This document shows positions 41,051 to 51,679 of a stretch of DNA of 64,000 nucleotides, piece by piece. This DNA comes from Syntrophobotulus glycolicus DSM 8271. GTDB lineage: Bacteria; Bacillota; Desulfitobacteriia; Desulfitobacteriales; Syntrophobotulaceae. Every line of letters begins with the position of its first letter. Positions within the stretch are counted from its first letter, which is position 1. The translations under genes and the position numbers were made by a program. Below the pieces are notes generated by a model. It was not told the origin of the DNA. It worked only from the letters and a program-made list of their open reading frames with translations, and ran no database searches. The DNA lies in contig NC_015172.1 of assembly GCF_000190635.1 (NCBI RefSeq), positions 992,001 to 1,056,000 on the forward strand, written 5' to 3'.

Positions 41051-41938
41051 TTAACCTCCATACATCGAATCTATGATCTTTTTCATTTCACCTGCCGAGA
41101 CATCGCCGCTGATACTATACACAACAATGGAATCATTCCAAACGGCCTGAACTTGGCCAAGGTTACTCAGGATATAGTGTTTTACCCCGTTTTTTTCGTA
41201 GATTTCAACCGGTTTTTCATCTTTTTCAAAGTTAATATTTTCTGCTGCTGCATTACCATCCTCATAGATGTTAAGGTCAAAAACAAGAAATTTACCGGCA
41301 GCATCCTGGTAATAGAGCAAAACGTTCGTGTTATCCAAGCGGGTAAAGCTCTCGGCATACTTAAAGGTAAAACCATCAGGAAGCCATTTAGGGAACAGCG
41401 GTGTGGCAGGAAGATCCTTCAGCACTTCTCCGATACTGCTATAGGTTTTTCTTTGGACAATATTGGCATCGCCGTTTTGCTCGTTTGAGTGATTTTGAGT
41501 AGATAAATTGAAGGTATCTTTCCCCCACTGAACCACAGATTGGATGAAATTGTAACCAAACGCACTGGCGACAACGGACGACGTAAAGAAAACGAGAACA
41601 AGGCAGGCCGCAATTTGGGCAGCCCGTTTTTTACATTGGATTTTGCGCTGGCTGAGGCGCCAGTCTTCATATCTCCGGTCAATATTGAGGCGCATGGCTT
41701 GCACTTTTTCTTCGGAAAGCTCTTCCGCTTTGCCTTCAATCAGGTCAAGCGTCTTTACACATTCAGCGATCAGGTCGGTATCCATGCTTACCGCATCGGC
41801 TGACGACGCTTCGTATAAAATCCTATACAGCTTATCTTTTACAATCGCATCACTCTCCTTTTCGGACAGTATTGTTTTGATCATCTCTTTATCGCTGCTT
41901 GGGCCGGGGGGATAAGAATGATTCGTTTTCTGCTCCAT
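41051..41938 (-). CDS. membrane anti-sigma factor with DUF4367
   Basis: A 295-residue single-pass protein: cytoplasmic N-terminal part with helices and a basic segment (RLSQRKIQCKKRAAQ), a membrane helix (IAACLVLVFFTSSVVASAFG, about 110-130) and an exposed DUF4367-type domain at the C-terminus (PLFPKWLPDGFTFKYAESFT, then VVYSISGDVSAGEMKKIIDS). This is the layout of clostridial anti-sigma factors paired with ECF sigma genes. It follows the sigma gene by 68 bases. The leader right before it resembles the repeated R elements, including the GTGAAGGGAG ribosome site. Confidence 0.82.
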   Translation of the reverse strand: MEQKTNHSYPPGPSSDKEMIKTILSEKESDAIVKDKLYRILYEASSADAVSMDTDLIAECVKTLDLIEGKAEELSEEKVQAMRLNIDRRYEDWRLSQRKIQCKKRAAQIAACLVLVFFTSSVVASAFGYNFIQSVVQWGKDTFNLSTQNHSNEQNGDANIVQRKTYSSIGEVLKDLPATPLFPKWLPDGFTFKYAESFTRLDNTNVLLYYQDAAGKFLVFDLNIYEDGNAAAENINFEKDEKPVEIYEKNGVKHYILSNLGQVQAVWNDSIVVYSISGDVSAGEMKKIIDSMYGG

Positions 41939-41941
41939 GAC

Positions 41942-41990
41942 TTTCTCCCTTCACTATATACATTGCATAAGTTATCGAAAATCACATGTG
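41942..41990 (-). promoter_or_regulatory. leader of anti-sigma gene, related to the R elements (R6)
   Basis: On the minus strand it reads CACATGTGATTTTCGATAAC, then TTATGCAATGTATATAGTGA and AGGGAGAAAG, matching the core of R1-R5 at about 30 positions. It holds a perfect CACATGTG palindrome and the ribosome site of the anti-sigma gene. It may be the ancestral form of the repeats or share a sigma recognition sequence with them. Confidence 0.5.
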
Positions 41991-42006
41991 ATTTTCAAAA
42001 AAATTT

Positions 42007-42570
42007 TTAAATTTCATTTTCAGCAAAATAAGCGCGGACGATCTCTTTTATTTTTCTCTTCAGACGGTAAATCCGGGTCGTCATAGCGGTGGCCGAAATG
42101 TCATATTTTTGGGAAAGCTCCGGGACGGACAGCCTCCCTTTGTAATAGTCCAAGTACAGGTCATACTCACTCTGCTTGAGCTTTCTTAATATCTGAGCAC
42201 TGATTTCATCCGGGTCGAGCGTGGCGGCAAAAAGCTCCTCCAATTTGTTGTCCAATTCCGGCAAAGCTCCGGTGATCTTATCATCGATACTGACCTCGCG
42301 CCTTTTTTTTATGTACATGTTTCTATATGAATTGTTGATCAGGTTGCGCGCCGTGGTATACAGCCATCCTTCCACATTCGGGTGGTTTTTTAATGTTGAG
42401 ATCTGTTTCCGGGCTTCCAGAAATGTGCTCTGCGTACATTCTTCCGCAAAGTCTGAAAGTTGCTCTTGCCCTTTGATCAGCCTTCGGCAATACAAAAAAA
42501 TCCGGTGAAAATACGTATTGCATAAATCCTCATAAAAAGGATCAGTGTTTTTGCGATTCCACTGCCACAA
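42007..42570 (-). CDS. ECF sigma factor
   Basis: A 187-residue ECF-type sigma factor: region 2 (DFAEECTQSTFLEARKQIST, NVEGWLYTTARNLINNSYRN) and region 4 (SEYDLYLDYYKGRLSVPELS, then AMTTRIYRLKRKIKEIVR). The start is TTG 42570 with GAGGAGGGG about 8 bases upstream. It heads the operon sigma, anti-sigma, secreted protein. The R-type elements of the neighbouring bacteriocin island may carry its target promoter; testable but unproven. Confidence 0.88.
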   Translation of the reverse strand: MWQWNRKNTDPFYEDLCNTYFHRIFLYCRRLIKGQEQLSDFAEECTQSTFLEARKQISTLKNHPNVEGWLYTTARNLINNSYRNMYIKKRREVSIDDKITGALPELDNKLEELFAATLDPDEISAQILRKLKQSEYDLYLDYYKGRLSVPELSQKYDISATAMTTRIYRLKRKIKEIVRAYFAENEI

Positions 42571-42972
42571 ATAAACCCCCTCCTCTTACTTGATTTTACA
42601 TCATTTTACAAGATTTGACACCTTATTTTGTCTGAGGCAGGTTTGAAGATCAATTAAGTTTTTTGTAGGCTATTTTCACTGACCAAGCGAAAGGACAATT
42701 TCTCTGGGCATTCAGTGACAAGCCGTTTTTGAGGGTGACAACCGAGAAGTGTTATACTACTGGGAAGTGATGACAAGATTCGGCTTTAATCCTTTAAAAT
42801 GTTGAAGGGTTAAATAAATATTTCAGGACAGTACGGAGGAAGTGGTTGCGTTCATTACCATTATTGTCTATGATAAATACGAGTAAATCATAGAAAAAAA
42901 AGGATAAAATGTTAAACCTGCCCTGATCTTCATCCCTGTGATCGGACGCCCGGATCAGTCCGGAGAAAAATC
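42571..42972. other. divergent intergenic region
   Basis: No gene. It carries the leader of the sigma operon on the minus strand and a plausible promoter for the lipoprotein gene on the plus strand (42729-42758). Nothing else stands out. Confidence 0.4.
42729..42758 (+). promoter_or_regulatory. sigma-A-like promoter candidate
   Basis: TTGAGG at 42729, 18-base spacer, TATACT at 42753. It points to the lipoprotein gene starting 215 bases downstream. Confidence 0.45.
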
Positions 42973-44133
42973 ATGAAAGAAGGTGGCTTTTTGAAAAAAA
43001 CGTATTTCCCTTTTCTCCTCTCTGCCGTTCTCCTTTTTTCCGGCTGCGGCAGTGTTCCTGTCGAGCAGCGGATAACGCCGGAGCAGGCGGTGACCGGGGG
43101 GGAATCCCGTACGTTCAGCAAAGAATTTGCTTTGGAGCACCGGACTGATCCCCCGCTGACAGATCAGTCCTCCGCCTACCTGACGGAAGATTTCGGCGGG
43201 ATTGAAGGCACTGGCTGGGTCCCGATTCGTTTTGTGGATAATGACAGCTTCCTTTACCGCGAGAGAGCGGAGGATTCCCAGAATCCCTGGGTCTGCCGCT
43301 ATCATCTCCGGACCGGGCAAAAAGATAAGCTTTTTCCGGTTCAGGGTGGTGCCGGAAATCTGTTCAGAGAAAATGCTTCCAATTTTAGTTTCGCCGATAA
43401 TCTGGGGGTAATATCCATCAAAGATGACCGGATTGAGACCGAAATTTCCTTCGCCTCTTGGAAACAGGAGCATCAGGAATATGAAGCCTGTGACATCGTT
43501 GCCAATCCCCGGACCGGGAAAATTGCCCTTGTGGATAATACTACGTGGAAGTGTATCCTGACTGATTTTGATTTGAAGGAAGTATCGGCGCTGCCCTTTG
43601 AGGGAGTATACAGAGCTGGTTGGGTTGACGACGACAACCTGATTTTAGGAGCTTTTGATCAGGTCGAAAAACATCAGGGCAGTGCGGTGATAACCTATAA
43701 CATTCAGGACAAAGCGACAACGAAAACTTATATCGGGGACAATGAAGTTTTTGTTGATCCCTATCGGGACTCCGGTGATTACTGTGGGTTTACCTACCTT
43801 GATGATGATCACGGTCCCCCGGGTACCCTCGGAGTGGTCGATTACACGAAGAATAAGATCATCTTCCTGAAATTGAGTAATATTGCCTGGTATTTAAACC
43901 TCCAATACAACTGGGTCATCGCGGCAGCGGCGGATCAGCCGATTGACTGGGATGTCTGGGGCGGGACGACGGAAGGGACAGTGAACCTGTGCGTTTATGA
44001 TGCTGCCGCCGGTTCTTATGGAATCCGGGCCAGGAATTTATCCCGGCCCAATGGGGCGGTGATCATTTCTCCTGATGGCAGGACAATTATTTACCAATCC
44101 TTCAGTAAAAACTATCTGATCCGCGAAAAATAA
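42973..44133 (+). CDS. putative lipoprotein, beta-propeller-like
   Basis: A 386-residue lipoprotein with lipobox LFSGC near residue 25. The mature part is rich in short Trp/Asp-containing strands that recur every 40-50 residues (FVDNDSFLYRE, LVDNTTWKCILTDFD, VDDDNLILGAFDQ, IISPDGRTIIYQS), which suggests a TolB/WD-like beta-propeller. ATG 42973 has CGGAG upstream; a TTG at 42991 behind AAGGTGG would give a more typical signal beginning MKKTYFP. It is alone, convergent with katG. Function unknown. Confidence 0.78.
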   Translation: MKEGGFLKKTYFPFLLSAVLLFSGCGSVPVEQRITPEQAVTGGESRTFSKEFALEHRTDPPLTDQSSAYLTEDFGGIEGTGWVPIRFVDNDSFLYRERAEDSQNPWVCRYHLRTGQKDKLFPVQGGAGNLFRENASNFSFADNLGVISIKDDRIETEISFASWKQEHQEYEACDIVANPRTGKIALVDNTTWKCILTDFDLKEVSALPFEGVYRAGWVDDDNLILGAFDQVEKHQGSAVITYNIQDKATTKTYIGDNEVFVDPYRDSGDYCGFTYLDDDHGPPGTLGVVDYTKNKIIFLKLSNIAWYLNLQYNWVIAAAADQPIDWDVWGGTTEGTVNLCVYDAAAGSYGIRARNLSRPNGAVIISPDGRTIIYQSFSKNYLIREK

Positions 44134-44198
44134 ACGCCTTGATTCAGGCGCGGGCTTAGAGGGAGACAGACTGTATTTTCCTTTCAACGGCATAAGAC

Positions 44199-44234
44199 AT
44201 GGCACCAACCATTAATCAAAATAGTTGGTGCCAT
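44199..44234. terminator. perfect 11-bp inverted repeat between convergent genes
   Basis: ATGGCACCAAC/GTTGGTGCCAT with a 14-base loop, between the lipoprotein and katG ends. There is no long T-run, but the location fits a shared terminator. Nothing else is seen in 44134-44425. Confidence 0.5.
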
Positions 44235-44425
44235 ATTCTTGGCAGTTTTTCCCAATTAAAGGAGCAGTCAAATCTTTTGCCTATAATCCCATCCGGTTTC
44301 CCCGCCTGTATAACTTATGCTCCTGCGTGTCGGAAGGTTACCGCCGGAAGGGGATAGAGGGAAAATTTAGTTTGCGGGAATTTTGCAATTCGGACGCAAG
44401 CAAAGCAGAAGGTTCAAATGACAGG

Positions 44426-47067
<2,642 letters not shown>

Positions 47068-47214
47068 CACTCTGCCGAAAAAATCAAAGGCGTGGTCTGC
47101 GGTGTTCGTGTCGAGGACATCAAAGACCTGTTGATGCAAAAAATCCGATGGCTCGACAAGCTGGTCGACGAACTGGGAAAGGGCAAGGTAATGGAGAAGG
47201 TGTTGAGACAATGA
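47068..47214 (+). pseudogene. C-terminal fragment, perhaps of a MerR-type regulator
   Basis: An in-frame tail of 48 codons ([20 protein letters not shown], then [20 protein letters not shown]) ends at TGA overlapping the ATG of the DUF4180 gene. The helical, charged end resembles that of MerR-type regulators, but the match is weak. The start and DNA-binding domain are missing, so the left end of this cassette is truncated. Confidence 0.5.
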
Positions 47215-47558
47215 AGACGAAAATTATCGACGGCATAGCTGTTATGAACAGCACAGAGCCGCTCATCACGGATGGGCAGTCCGCTCTCGACTTGACAGCG
47301 ACTGTTTATTATGAGCAGGGCGTCACAAAAATGGTGGTTAACAAAGAAGCAATAAGCGAAGATTTCTTCAAATTATCAACCGGCTTTGCGGGGGAGGTCG
47401 TGCAGAAGTTCGTCAACTACCATTTTAGCGTAGCGATTGTCGGCGATTTCTCGAAATACACAAGCAAGCCGCTCCGTGACTATATGTACGAGTGCAACAA
47501 CGGCAAGCACCTGTTTTTTGTGACGACTGAACAGGAAGCGATAGAAAAGTTGAGGTAA
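47211..47558 (+). CDS. DUF4180 domain protein
   Basis: A 115-residue protein of the DUF4180 family. Recognisable stretches are [40 protein letters not shown] and [23 protein letters not shown] 47211 overlaps the stop of the upstream fragment (ATGA) and has GAAGGTG before it. The family is linked to small regulators in Firmicutes; its fold and function are not established to my knowledge. Co-directional with the VanZ-like gene 7 bases on. Confidence 0.85.
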   Translation: MKTKIIDGIAVMNSTEPLITDGQSALDLTATVYYEQGVTKMVVNKEAISEDFFKLSTGFAGEVVQKFVNYHFSVAIVGDFSKYTSKPLRDYMYECNNGKHLFFVTTEQEAIEKLR

Positions 47559-47564
47559 ACAGGG

Positions 47565-48071
47565 ATGCGGAGATGCCTAAACTGTTTGATTTTCGGCATG
47601 GGAATAGCCTATACACTATTCCTCATATGGGCGGTGCTTTGGAAGTGCGGAGTGCCTTTCGTCGGCGGTGGGGAACGAGTTTTTAATATCTTGCCGTTCA
47701 ATAACAACACCCGATGGGAGATGCAGTTTAACATAGCTGTCTTTGCACCGTTTGGCTTCTATGTCGCCGCTTCTCTGAGAAAGCTGTCTTTGCCGAAGTT
47801 AGTGTTGATCATCCCATTAGCAAGTCTCGCACTTGAAGTTGTTCAGTTCGTGTTGGCGGTCGGGCGCAGTGATGTGACTGACCTGCTGATGAACACATTA
47901 GGCGGCATAATTGGAATTTTGGCTTTCTTGGTTTTAACGCGGATTTTCCGAAAGCGCGAGCAGATTGTAACGCTTGTTGTTTGCGCTTTAATGACATTGT
48001 TTGAAGTGTACATGGCGGTGTCGTTCATATTTTGGGGACAGTTGAATTTAGGGTTTATGATCATTAGATGA
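47565..48071 (+). CDS. VanZ-like family membrane protein
   Basis: A 168-residue protein with about five helices and the VanZ-like motifs FNIAVFAPFGFYVA and LALEVVQFVLAVGRSDVTDL followed by LLMNTLGGIIG. VanZ-like proteins are associated with low-level teicoplanin resistance in the vanA operon, but most members have no known role. It is coupled to DUF4180 and, by ATGA, to a truncated gene downstream. Confidence 0.88.
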   Translation: MRRCLNCLIFGMGIAYTLFLIWAVLWKCGVPFVGGGERVFNILPFNNNTRWEMQFNIAVFAPFGFYVAASLRKLSLPKLVLIIPLASLALEVVQFVLAVGRSDVTDLLMNTLGGIIGILAFLVLTRIFRKREQIVTLVVCALMTLFEVYMAVSFIFWGQLNLGFMIIR

Positions 48072-48205
48072 TTGAATTTGATATCAAAGGCGCAAGCGGC
48101 GTCCGCAAGACAACGCGCATCGTCGGTGAGGGATATAACCTCTGCGCTAATTCCGGCGTTCAGCCCAAACCTTATCCAGAACAGCAAAAATATCCCCCAT
48201 TTTGA
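48068..48205 (+). pseudogene. 5' fragment of an unrecognised gene coupled to VanZ-like gene
   Basis: ATG 48068 overlaps the VanZ-like TGA and reads MIEFDIKGASGVRKTTRIVG, then EGYNLCANS, like the ordered start of a real protein. From about 48140 it runs into the opposite-strand response-regulator gene and is lost. It marks the right break of the cassette. Confidence 0.5.
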
Positions 48206-48527
48206 CGGGTTTGCTGAGGACGGTCAGGGGAGAGACGGCCGCGAATTGCTCCAGAACCTCAGATGCCGTGCAAAATACGATAGTGCAGGCCGGGTCATAT
48301 TCCCGGATACACAGCGCCGTTTCAACCCCGGAGAGCTTTTTCATACACTGGTCCAGAAAAATAAGCTCGAAGCGGGTTTTCTTTTCCAGGAATTTCTCCA
48401 GCAGCTCCTCGCCGCTGTCAAAGTGGCAGATCCGGAACCGGACCGTATTCTTGACCTCGTAGCTGTGGATCATGGCCTCCATCATTCTGCGCAAGGCCGG
48501 ACCGTCATCACATAAGGCGATATTCAC
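48147..48527 (-). CDS. single-domain response regulator (receiver only)
   Basis: A 126-residue stand-alone receiver domain. Acidic pocket LCDD near the start, phospho-acceptor Asp in IFLDQCM, conserved Thr in VFCTAS and Lys in VLSKPV are all present. It has no LytTR or other output domain, though its sequence looks like the receiver of AgrA/LytR-type regulators. Start GTG 48527 has AAGGAG 8 bases upstream. It follows an XRE-type gene by about 70 bases on the same strand. No histidine kinase is nearby, so the phosphate source is unknown. Its 3' end lies over the break with the cassette to the left. Confidence 0.8.
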   Translation of the reverse strand: MNIALCDDGPALRRMMEAMIHSYEVKNTVRFRICHFDSGEELLEKFLEKKTRFELIFLDQCMKKLSGVETALCIREYDPACTIVFCTASEVLEQFAAVSPLTVLSKPVKMGDIFAVLDKVWAERRN

Positions 48528-48598
48528 ACGCAACAACTCCTTCCCGAAATGATTTGGCGCAAGCCTGACCGGTCCAGCCTGCGCCGTCCGGGCAACTT

Positions 48599-48952
48599 TC
48601 ACGGCTGCCCCCTGTTGGCCTTCGTCGAGGACAGTATCCGGTGCAATTCATTAATGGTGCTGTAAATCATGTTTAATTCGTGCGGGGAACAGTGATTCAA
48701 CCTGCGTTCTATTTTATGCTGGAGCTCCCTGCCGTCCGCTCTTTCGGGAAAGAACACCGCATCGACAGATAAGTTGAGGAGCCTGACGAGTTTATACAGG
48801 ACCTCAATCGACGGGTTTCTGCTTCCCGCTTCGAGCTGTTTCATATGGACGGTGGCAATGTCGGCCAGCTCAGCCAGTTCTTCCTGGGTCAGGTTATTTT
48901 CCAAACGGGCGTTCTTAATGGCCCCGCCCAGCCTTTTTCGATCCAACTCCAT
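48599..48952 (-). CDS. XRE-family helix-turn-helix regulator
   Basis: A 117-residue protein with an N-terminal Cro/CI-type HTH (LGGAIKNARLENNLTQEELA, VHMKQLEAGSRNPSIEVLYK) and a C-terminal helical part that may dimerise (HKIERRLNHCSPHELNMIYS). GGGAGG lies 8 bases before ATG 48952. It forms a small operon with the single-domain response regulator. Target unknown. Confidence 0.88.
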   Translation of the reverse strand: MELDRKRLGGAIKNARLENNLTQEELAELADIATVHMKQLEAGSRNPSIEVLYKLVRLLNLSVDAVFFPERADGRELQHKIERRLNHCSPHELNMIYSTINELHRILSSTKANRGQP

Positions 48953-49068
48953 TTCTGCCAGCCTCCCTTACCGTAATCTTAAAGAATACGCAGCGACTTT
49001 AAAATCAGCATAAAGAATACCCTGATAGATTCTCTAAGAATACTAAAGGGAGGTTTGTGATAAATGTG

Positions 49069-49665
49069 TCATAGACAATGCCCGGATTTTTGGAAATTCC
49101 GCTCGATTCGGAAGGTCCTTGGATTAATCACAGCCAGTTCCAGTTCTCTGGCTTTGGCCCGGTTGACGGTAAACATCGTCCCGCCGGGCTGGCCGTCGAA
49201 AACGGCGATCAGCCGCTGGGATTGGCGGACGATGTACCGGTTGCGTTCCAAGTAACAGCCCTTATGATAGTTCCGGCTGATACAGGTTTCCTTATCGCAC
49301 TGGGCAAGGAGACTGAAATACCTGTCCCGGTCCCCATGACGTCCATGGATGGACGAATGCCGCGGCGCCATGGAGGGTAAGGGGCGGTCCAGCCAGCGGT
49401 TGGCCTGGGTCTCGCAGGGCAGGGCGGCTTCCAGGGTAATCTCCGGGTAACGTTCGCGCAGAGCGATCACCGCCTCGGCAAAATAGGTATCCGATCCCAA
49501 GGCAAAGCCGCAGATAAAACGGGTATATCCGTCTTTGACCGCGGCTTCTGTTTCGGTGTAGAGCAAGAGCTTCAAATGGACGCAGGGGATGCTGTGCTCG
49601 TTATCCCGGAAAGGGAGTTTGGCAGGGCGGTAGCCGGTGAAGCCGCAGGTTTTGGGGGCGGGCAT
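49069..49665 (-). CDS. SLOG-fold protein (DUF1273/YspA-like)
   Basis: A 198-residue protein of the DUF1273 group in the SLOG (SMF/DprA-LOG) superfamily. The nucleotide-binding signs are TCGFTGYRP at the start, FICGFALGSDTYFAEAVIAL in the middle, and ERNRYIVRQSQRLIAVFDG near the end. ATG 49665 with AGGTGAT upstream is chosen; the open frame runs to 49800 in AT-rich sequence. SLOG domains are proposed to bind nucleotide signals and occur in some defence systems, but a role here is inference. Confidence 0.85.
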   Translation of the reverse strand: MPAPKTCGFTGYRPAKLPFRDNEHSIPCVHLKLLLYTETEAAVKDGYTRFICGFALGSDTYFAEAVIALRERYPEITLEAALPCETQANRWLDRPLPSMAPRHSSIHGRHGDRDRYFSLLAQCDKETCISRNYHKGCYLERNRYIVRQSQRLIAVFDGQPGGTMFTVNRAKARELELAVINPRTFRIERNFQKSGHCL

Positions 49666-50043
49666 GGGGATCACCTCACAAAAATATCCTAAAATTAAAA
49701 AAACCTTCAGCATAGAGAGATGTTCTTGCTTTTGGTTTGATTTTAGCAGGAAGAATATCAATAAAATACAATTCCGTTCAAAGATAACCCTTAGAGTCAT
49801 TTAATGTCGTTTAGGAGTATGCGGTGTTTGGTTTTCAAGATTTTTATTTTTGATTTTGTTTTAATGTTTTCCTGATAGTCCGTATTACGTTGATGAAATG
49901 ACAGATGAAGGGGATATATTCTTTAGATTAGCCAGACGTCGACGAATAAACACAATTCGCCTCATTCAATCATTTTAATAATATGCTGTTTATCAGACCT
50001 GAAGGTCATAGGTCAAATCTTTCATAAATGGCATTGACGAGTT

Positions 50044-50097
50044 CTCCTTATATTTAGAGATTTGGGACAAAAGCAATTTATCTCTGAGTATAAGGAG
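50044..50097. repeat. 18-bp imperfect inverted repeat
   Basis: CTCCTTATATTTAGAGAT and ATCTCTGAGTATAAGGAG pair with two wobble positions around an 18-base loop. There is no adjacent gene end, so it could be a relic terminator or a structured RNA. Confidence 0.5.
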
Positions 50098-50208
50098 TTA
50101 TTTATTGTCATAAATTTTTGGTTTATTTTGAAAAATAAACAGGAATTGATAAAAATAAAGAGAATAATATCGAAAATGGTGAATTTAACCAGTAGATATA
50201 AATGCTGA

Positions 50209-50319
50209 ATGAAACGACGAGAGAGGACCAACAAAGTGGGATTTGCCTCGATGGTGGATATTCAGACCGAGACAGTTGAACGCTAATATGTTCAGGAACT
50301 AAGAAAAATTCTGGATTGA
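50209..50319 (+). pseudogene. short broken open frame
   Basis: Reads MKRRERTNKVGFASMVDIQT, then ETVER, stop, then YVQELRKILD in the same frame. The continuity across the stop suggests a decayed gene. Family not recognised. Confidence 0.3.
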
Positions 50320-50386
50320 AATGCTTTTTTAGTTTGAATCGATTGCCAATTATTAAAGACTATTATCCAGAGAGGGGAGAATATTT

Positions 50387-51619
50387 ATGCCGGAGTATGC
50401 TGTTCTGGACCTTGAGACCACAGGTCTGTTCCCGGAAAAACATGACAGGATTATTGAAGTCGCCATCATCATACTCAATTCCAAGGGAGAAATCGCCGAT
50501 CAGTATGAAACGTTGGTCAACCCGGACAGAGATTTGGGTCCTACCCATATTCACAAAATATCGGCGGGCATGGTTTCTGAGGCACCGAAATTTAAGGATA
50601 TTGCCGGTGATATTATTCACTGCTTGGCTGGGAAACACATTATCGGTCATAATATTGCTTACGATTATCGGTTTATCAAGCATGAATTTCGCAGATTAAA
50701 GGTTGAAATCCCTGAACCGCAAATGTCCTGCACCTTCCATCTCACGAGAAAGGTTGAGCCTGATCTGCCTTGCCGAAAGCTTGAGGCGCTTTGCTCCTAT
50801 TTTGATATTCCACTTGAACATAAACATGCCGCCTATTTTGACTGCTATGCGACAGCCGTACTATTTCAAACCCTATTGAAGAAACACGGCATTAAAATCT
50901 TGGAAGAAAAGGAGATTCAGGAGCACATTCTTTGGCCGGCTCTTCCTGTAAACCAGATTCAATACAGGAGGCAGCAATACGAAAATCGAGAGAAAAAGAA
51001 CTATATCAGCGGATTGATTGAGAGATTGCCCAACTTCTCTTGCGGTGAAGAAGGATTTTTGGAATACCTGAATTTGCTTGATGACATTCTGACTGACAGA
51101 AAGATTACTGAGTTGGAAACAGAAGCCTTGTTTCATTTTGCTGAGGTCAAAAAGTTATCAAAGCAGACAGTCATATCTTTTCATCATACTTATCTGACAA
51201 ACTTAGTGAGAATTGCTCTTTTAGACGGTATCCTTACTGACATTGAACTGCAAGATCTCCGTAATGTAGCCTGTATACTGGATATCGACCAAGAAGAGCT
51301 GAACCAGATGATAATTACGGGTAAAACTAATACATCCACACGAGAATTTTATAAAAAGGATTGTAAGGGCAAGTCCGTCTGTTTTACCGGAACACTCCAA
51401 ACCATGAAAGAAGGCCGGCCGCTTACCCGTGAAGAAGCGCATGCTTTGGCGTTGGAGTATGGATTGATTATTAAAAGCGGTGTGACCAAAGATTTGGACT
51501 TCTTAGTGGCTGCCGATTCCGATTCGATGTCCGGTAAGGCCAAAAAAGCCAGGCAGTACAATGTCAATATTATGGCTGAGCAAGCTTTCTGGAATATGTT
51601 GGGCGTTCAATTCTCCTGA
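50387..51619 (+). CDS. DEDDh 3'-5' exonuclease with TerB-like and BRCT domains
   Basis: A 410-residue protein. Residues 1-165 form a DnaQ-like exonuclease with ExoI DLETTG, ExoII HNIAYDYRFI and ExoIII HAAYFDC, so the DEDD acids and the His are present. Residues about 205-310 are helical with a repeated LDDILTDRKITELE / LDGILTDIELQDLR pattern, like a TerB-type metal-binding domain. The last 90 residues form a BRCT domain (GKSVCFTGTLQTMKEGRPLT, IKSGVTKDLDFLVAADSDS). GGGGAG precedes ATG 50387. It lies 60 bases before the giant helicase on the same strand, which suggests a nucleic-acid-processing pair, plausibly in defence. Confidence 0.88.
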   Translation: MPEYAVLDLETTGLFPEKHDRIIEVAIIILNSKGEIADQYETLVNPDRDLGPTHIHKISAGMVSEAPKFKDIAGDIIHCLAGKHIIGHNIAYDYRFIKHEFRRLKVEIPEPQMSCTFHLTRKVEPDLPCRKLEALCSYFDIPLEHKHAAYFDCYATAVLFQTLLKKHGIKILEEKEIQEHILWPALPVNQIQYRRQQYENREKKNYISGLIERLPNFSCGEEGFLEYLNLLDDILTDRKITELETEALFHFAEVKKLSKQTVISFHHTYLTNLVRIALLDGILTDIELQDLRNVACILDIDQEELNQMIITGKTNTSTREFYKKDCKGKSVCFTGTLQTMKEGRPLTREEAHALALEYGLIIKSGVTKDLDFLVAADSDSMSGKAKKARQYNVNIMAEQAFWNMLGVQFS

Positions 51620-51679
51620 AAGGATTGATCCATCATCGATAATTATTGCCGCAACACTTTTGCAAAGGAATGGACCGCT

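Larger units (their letters stand above)
49666..50386. other. gap upstream of exonuclease gene
   Basis: About 720 bases of AT-rich DNA. It holds an 18-base inverted repeat (50044-50097) and a broken short open frame (50209-50319). No complete gene is seen. Confidence 0.45.

Noticed and set aside
27204-41990. CRISPR array
   Set aside because: The repeats are about 150 bases long, only five or six, unevenly spaced by kilobases and placed before genes; they are not CRISPR repeats.
48072-48515. 147-codon plus-strand open frame opposite the response regulator
   Set aside because: Opposite a receiver domain with all key residues; no family pattern beyond the short fragment already listed in another frame.
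50044-50097. Mobile-element terminal repeat
   Set aside because: The inverted repeat has a short loop and no transposase or target duplication nearby.
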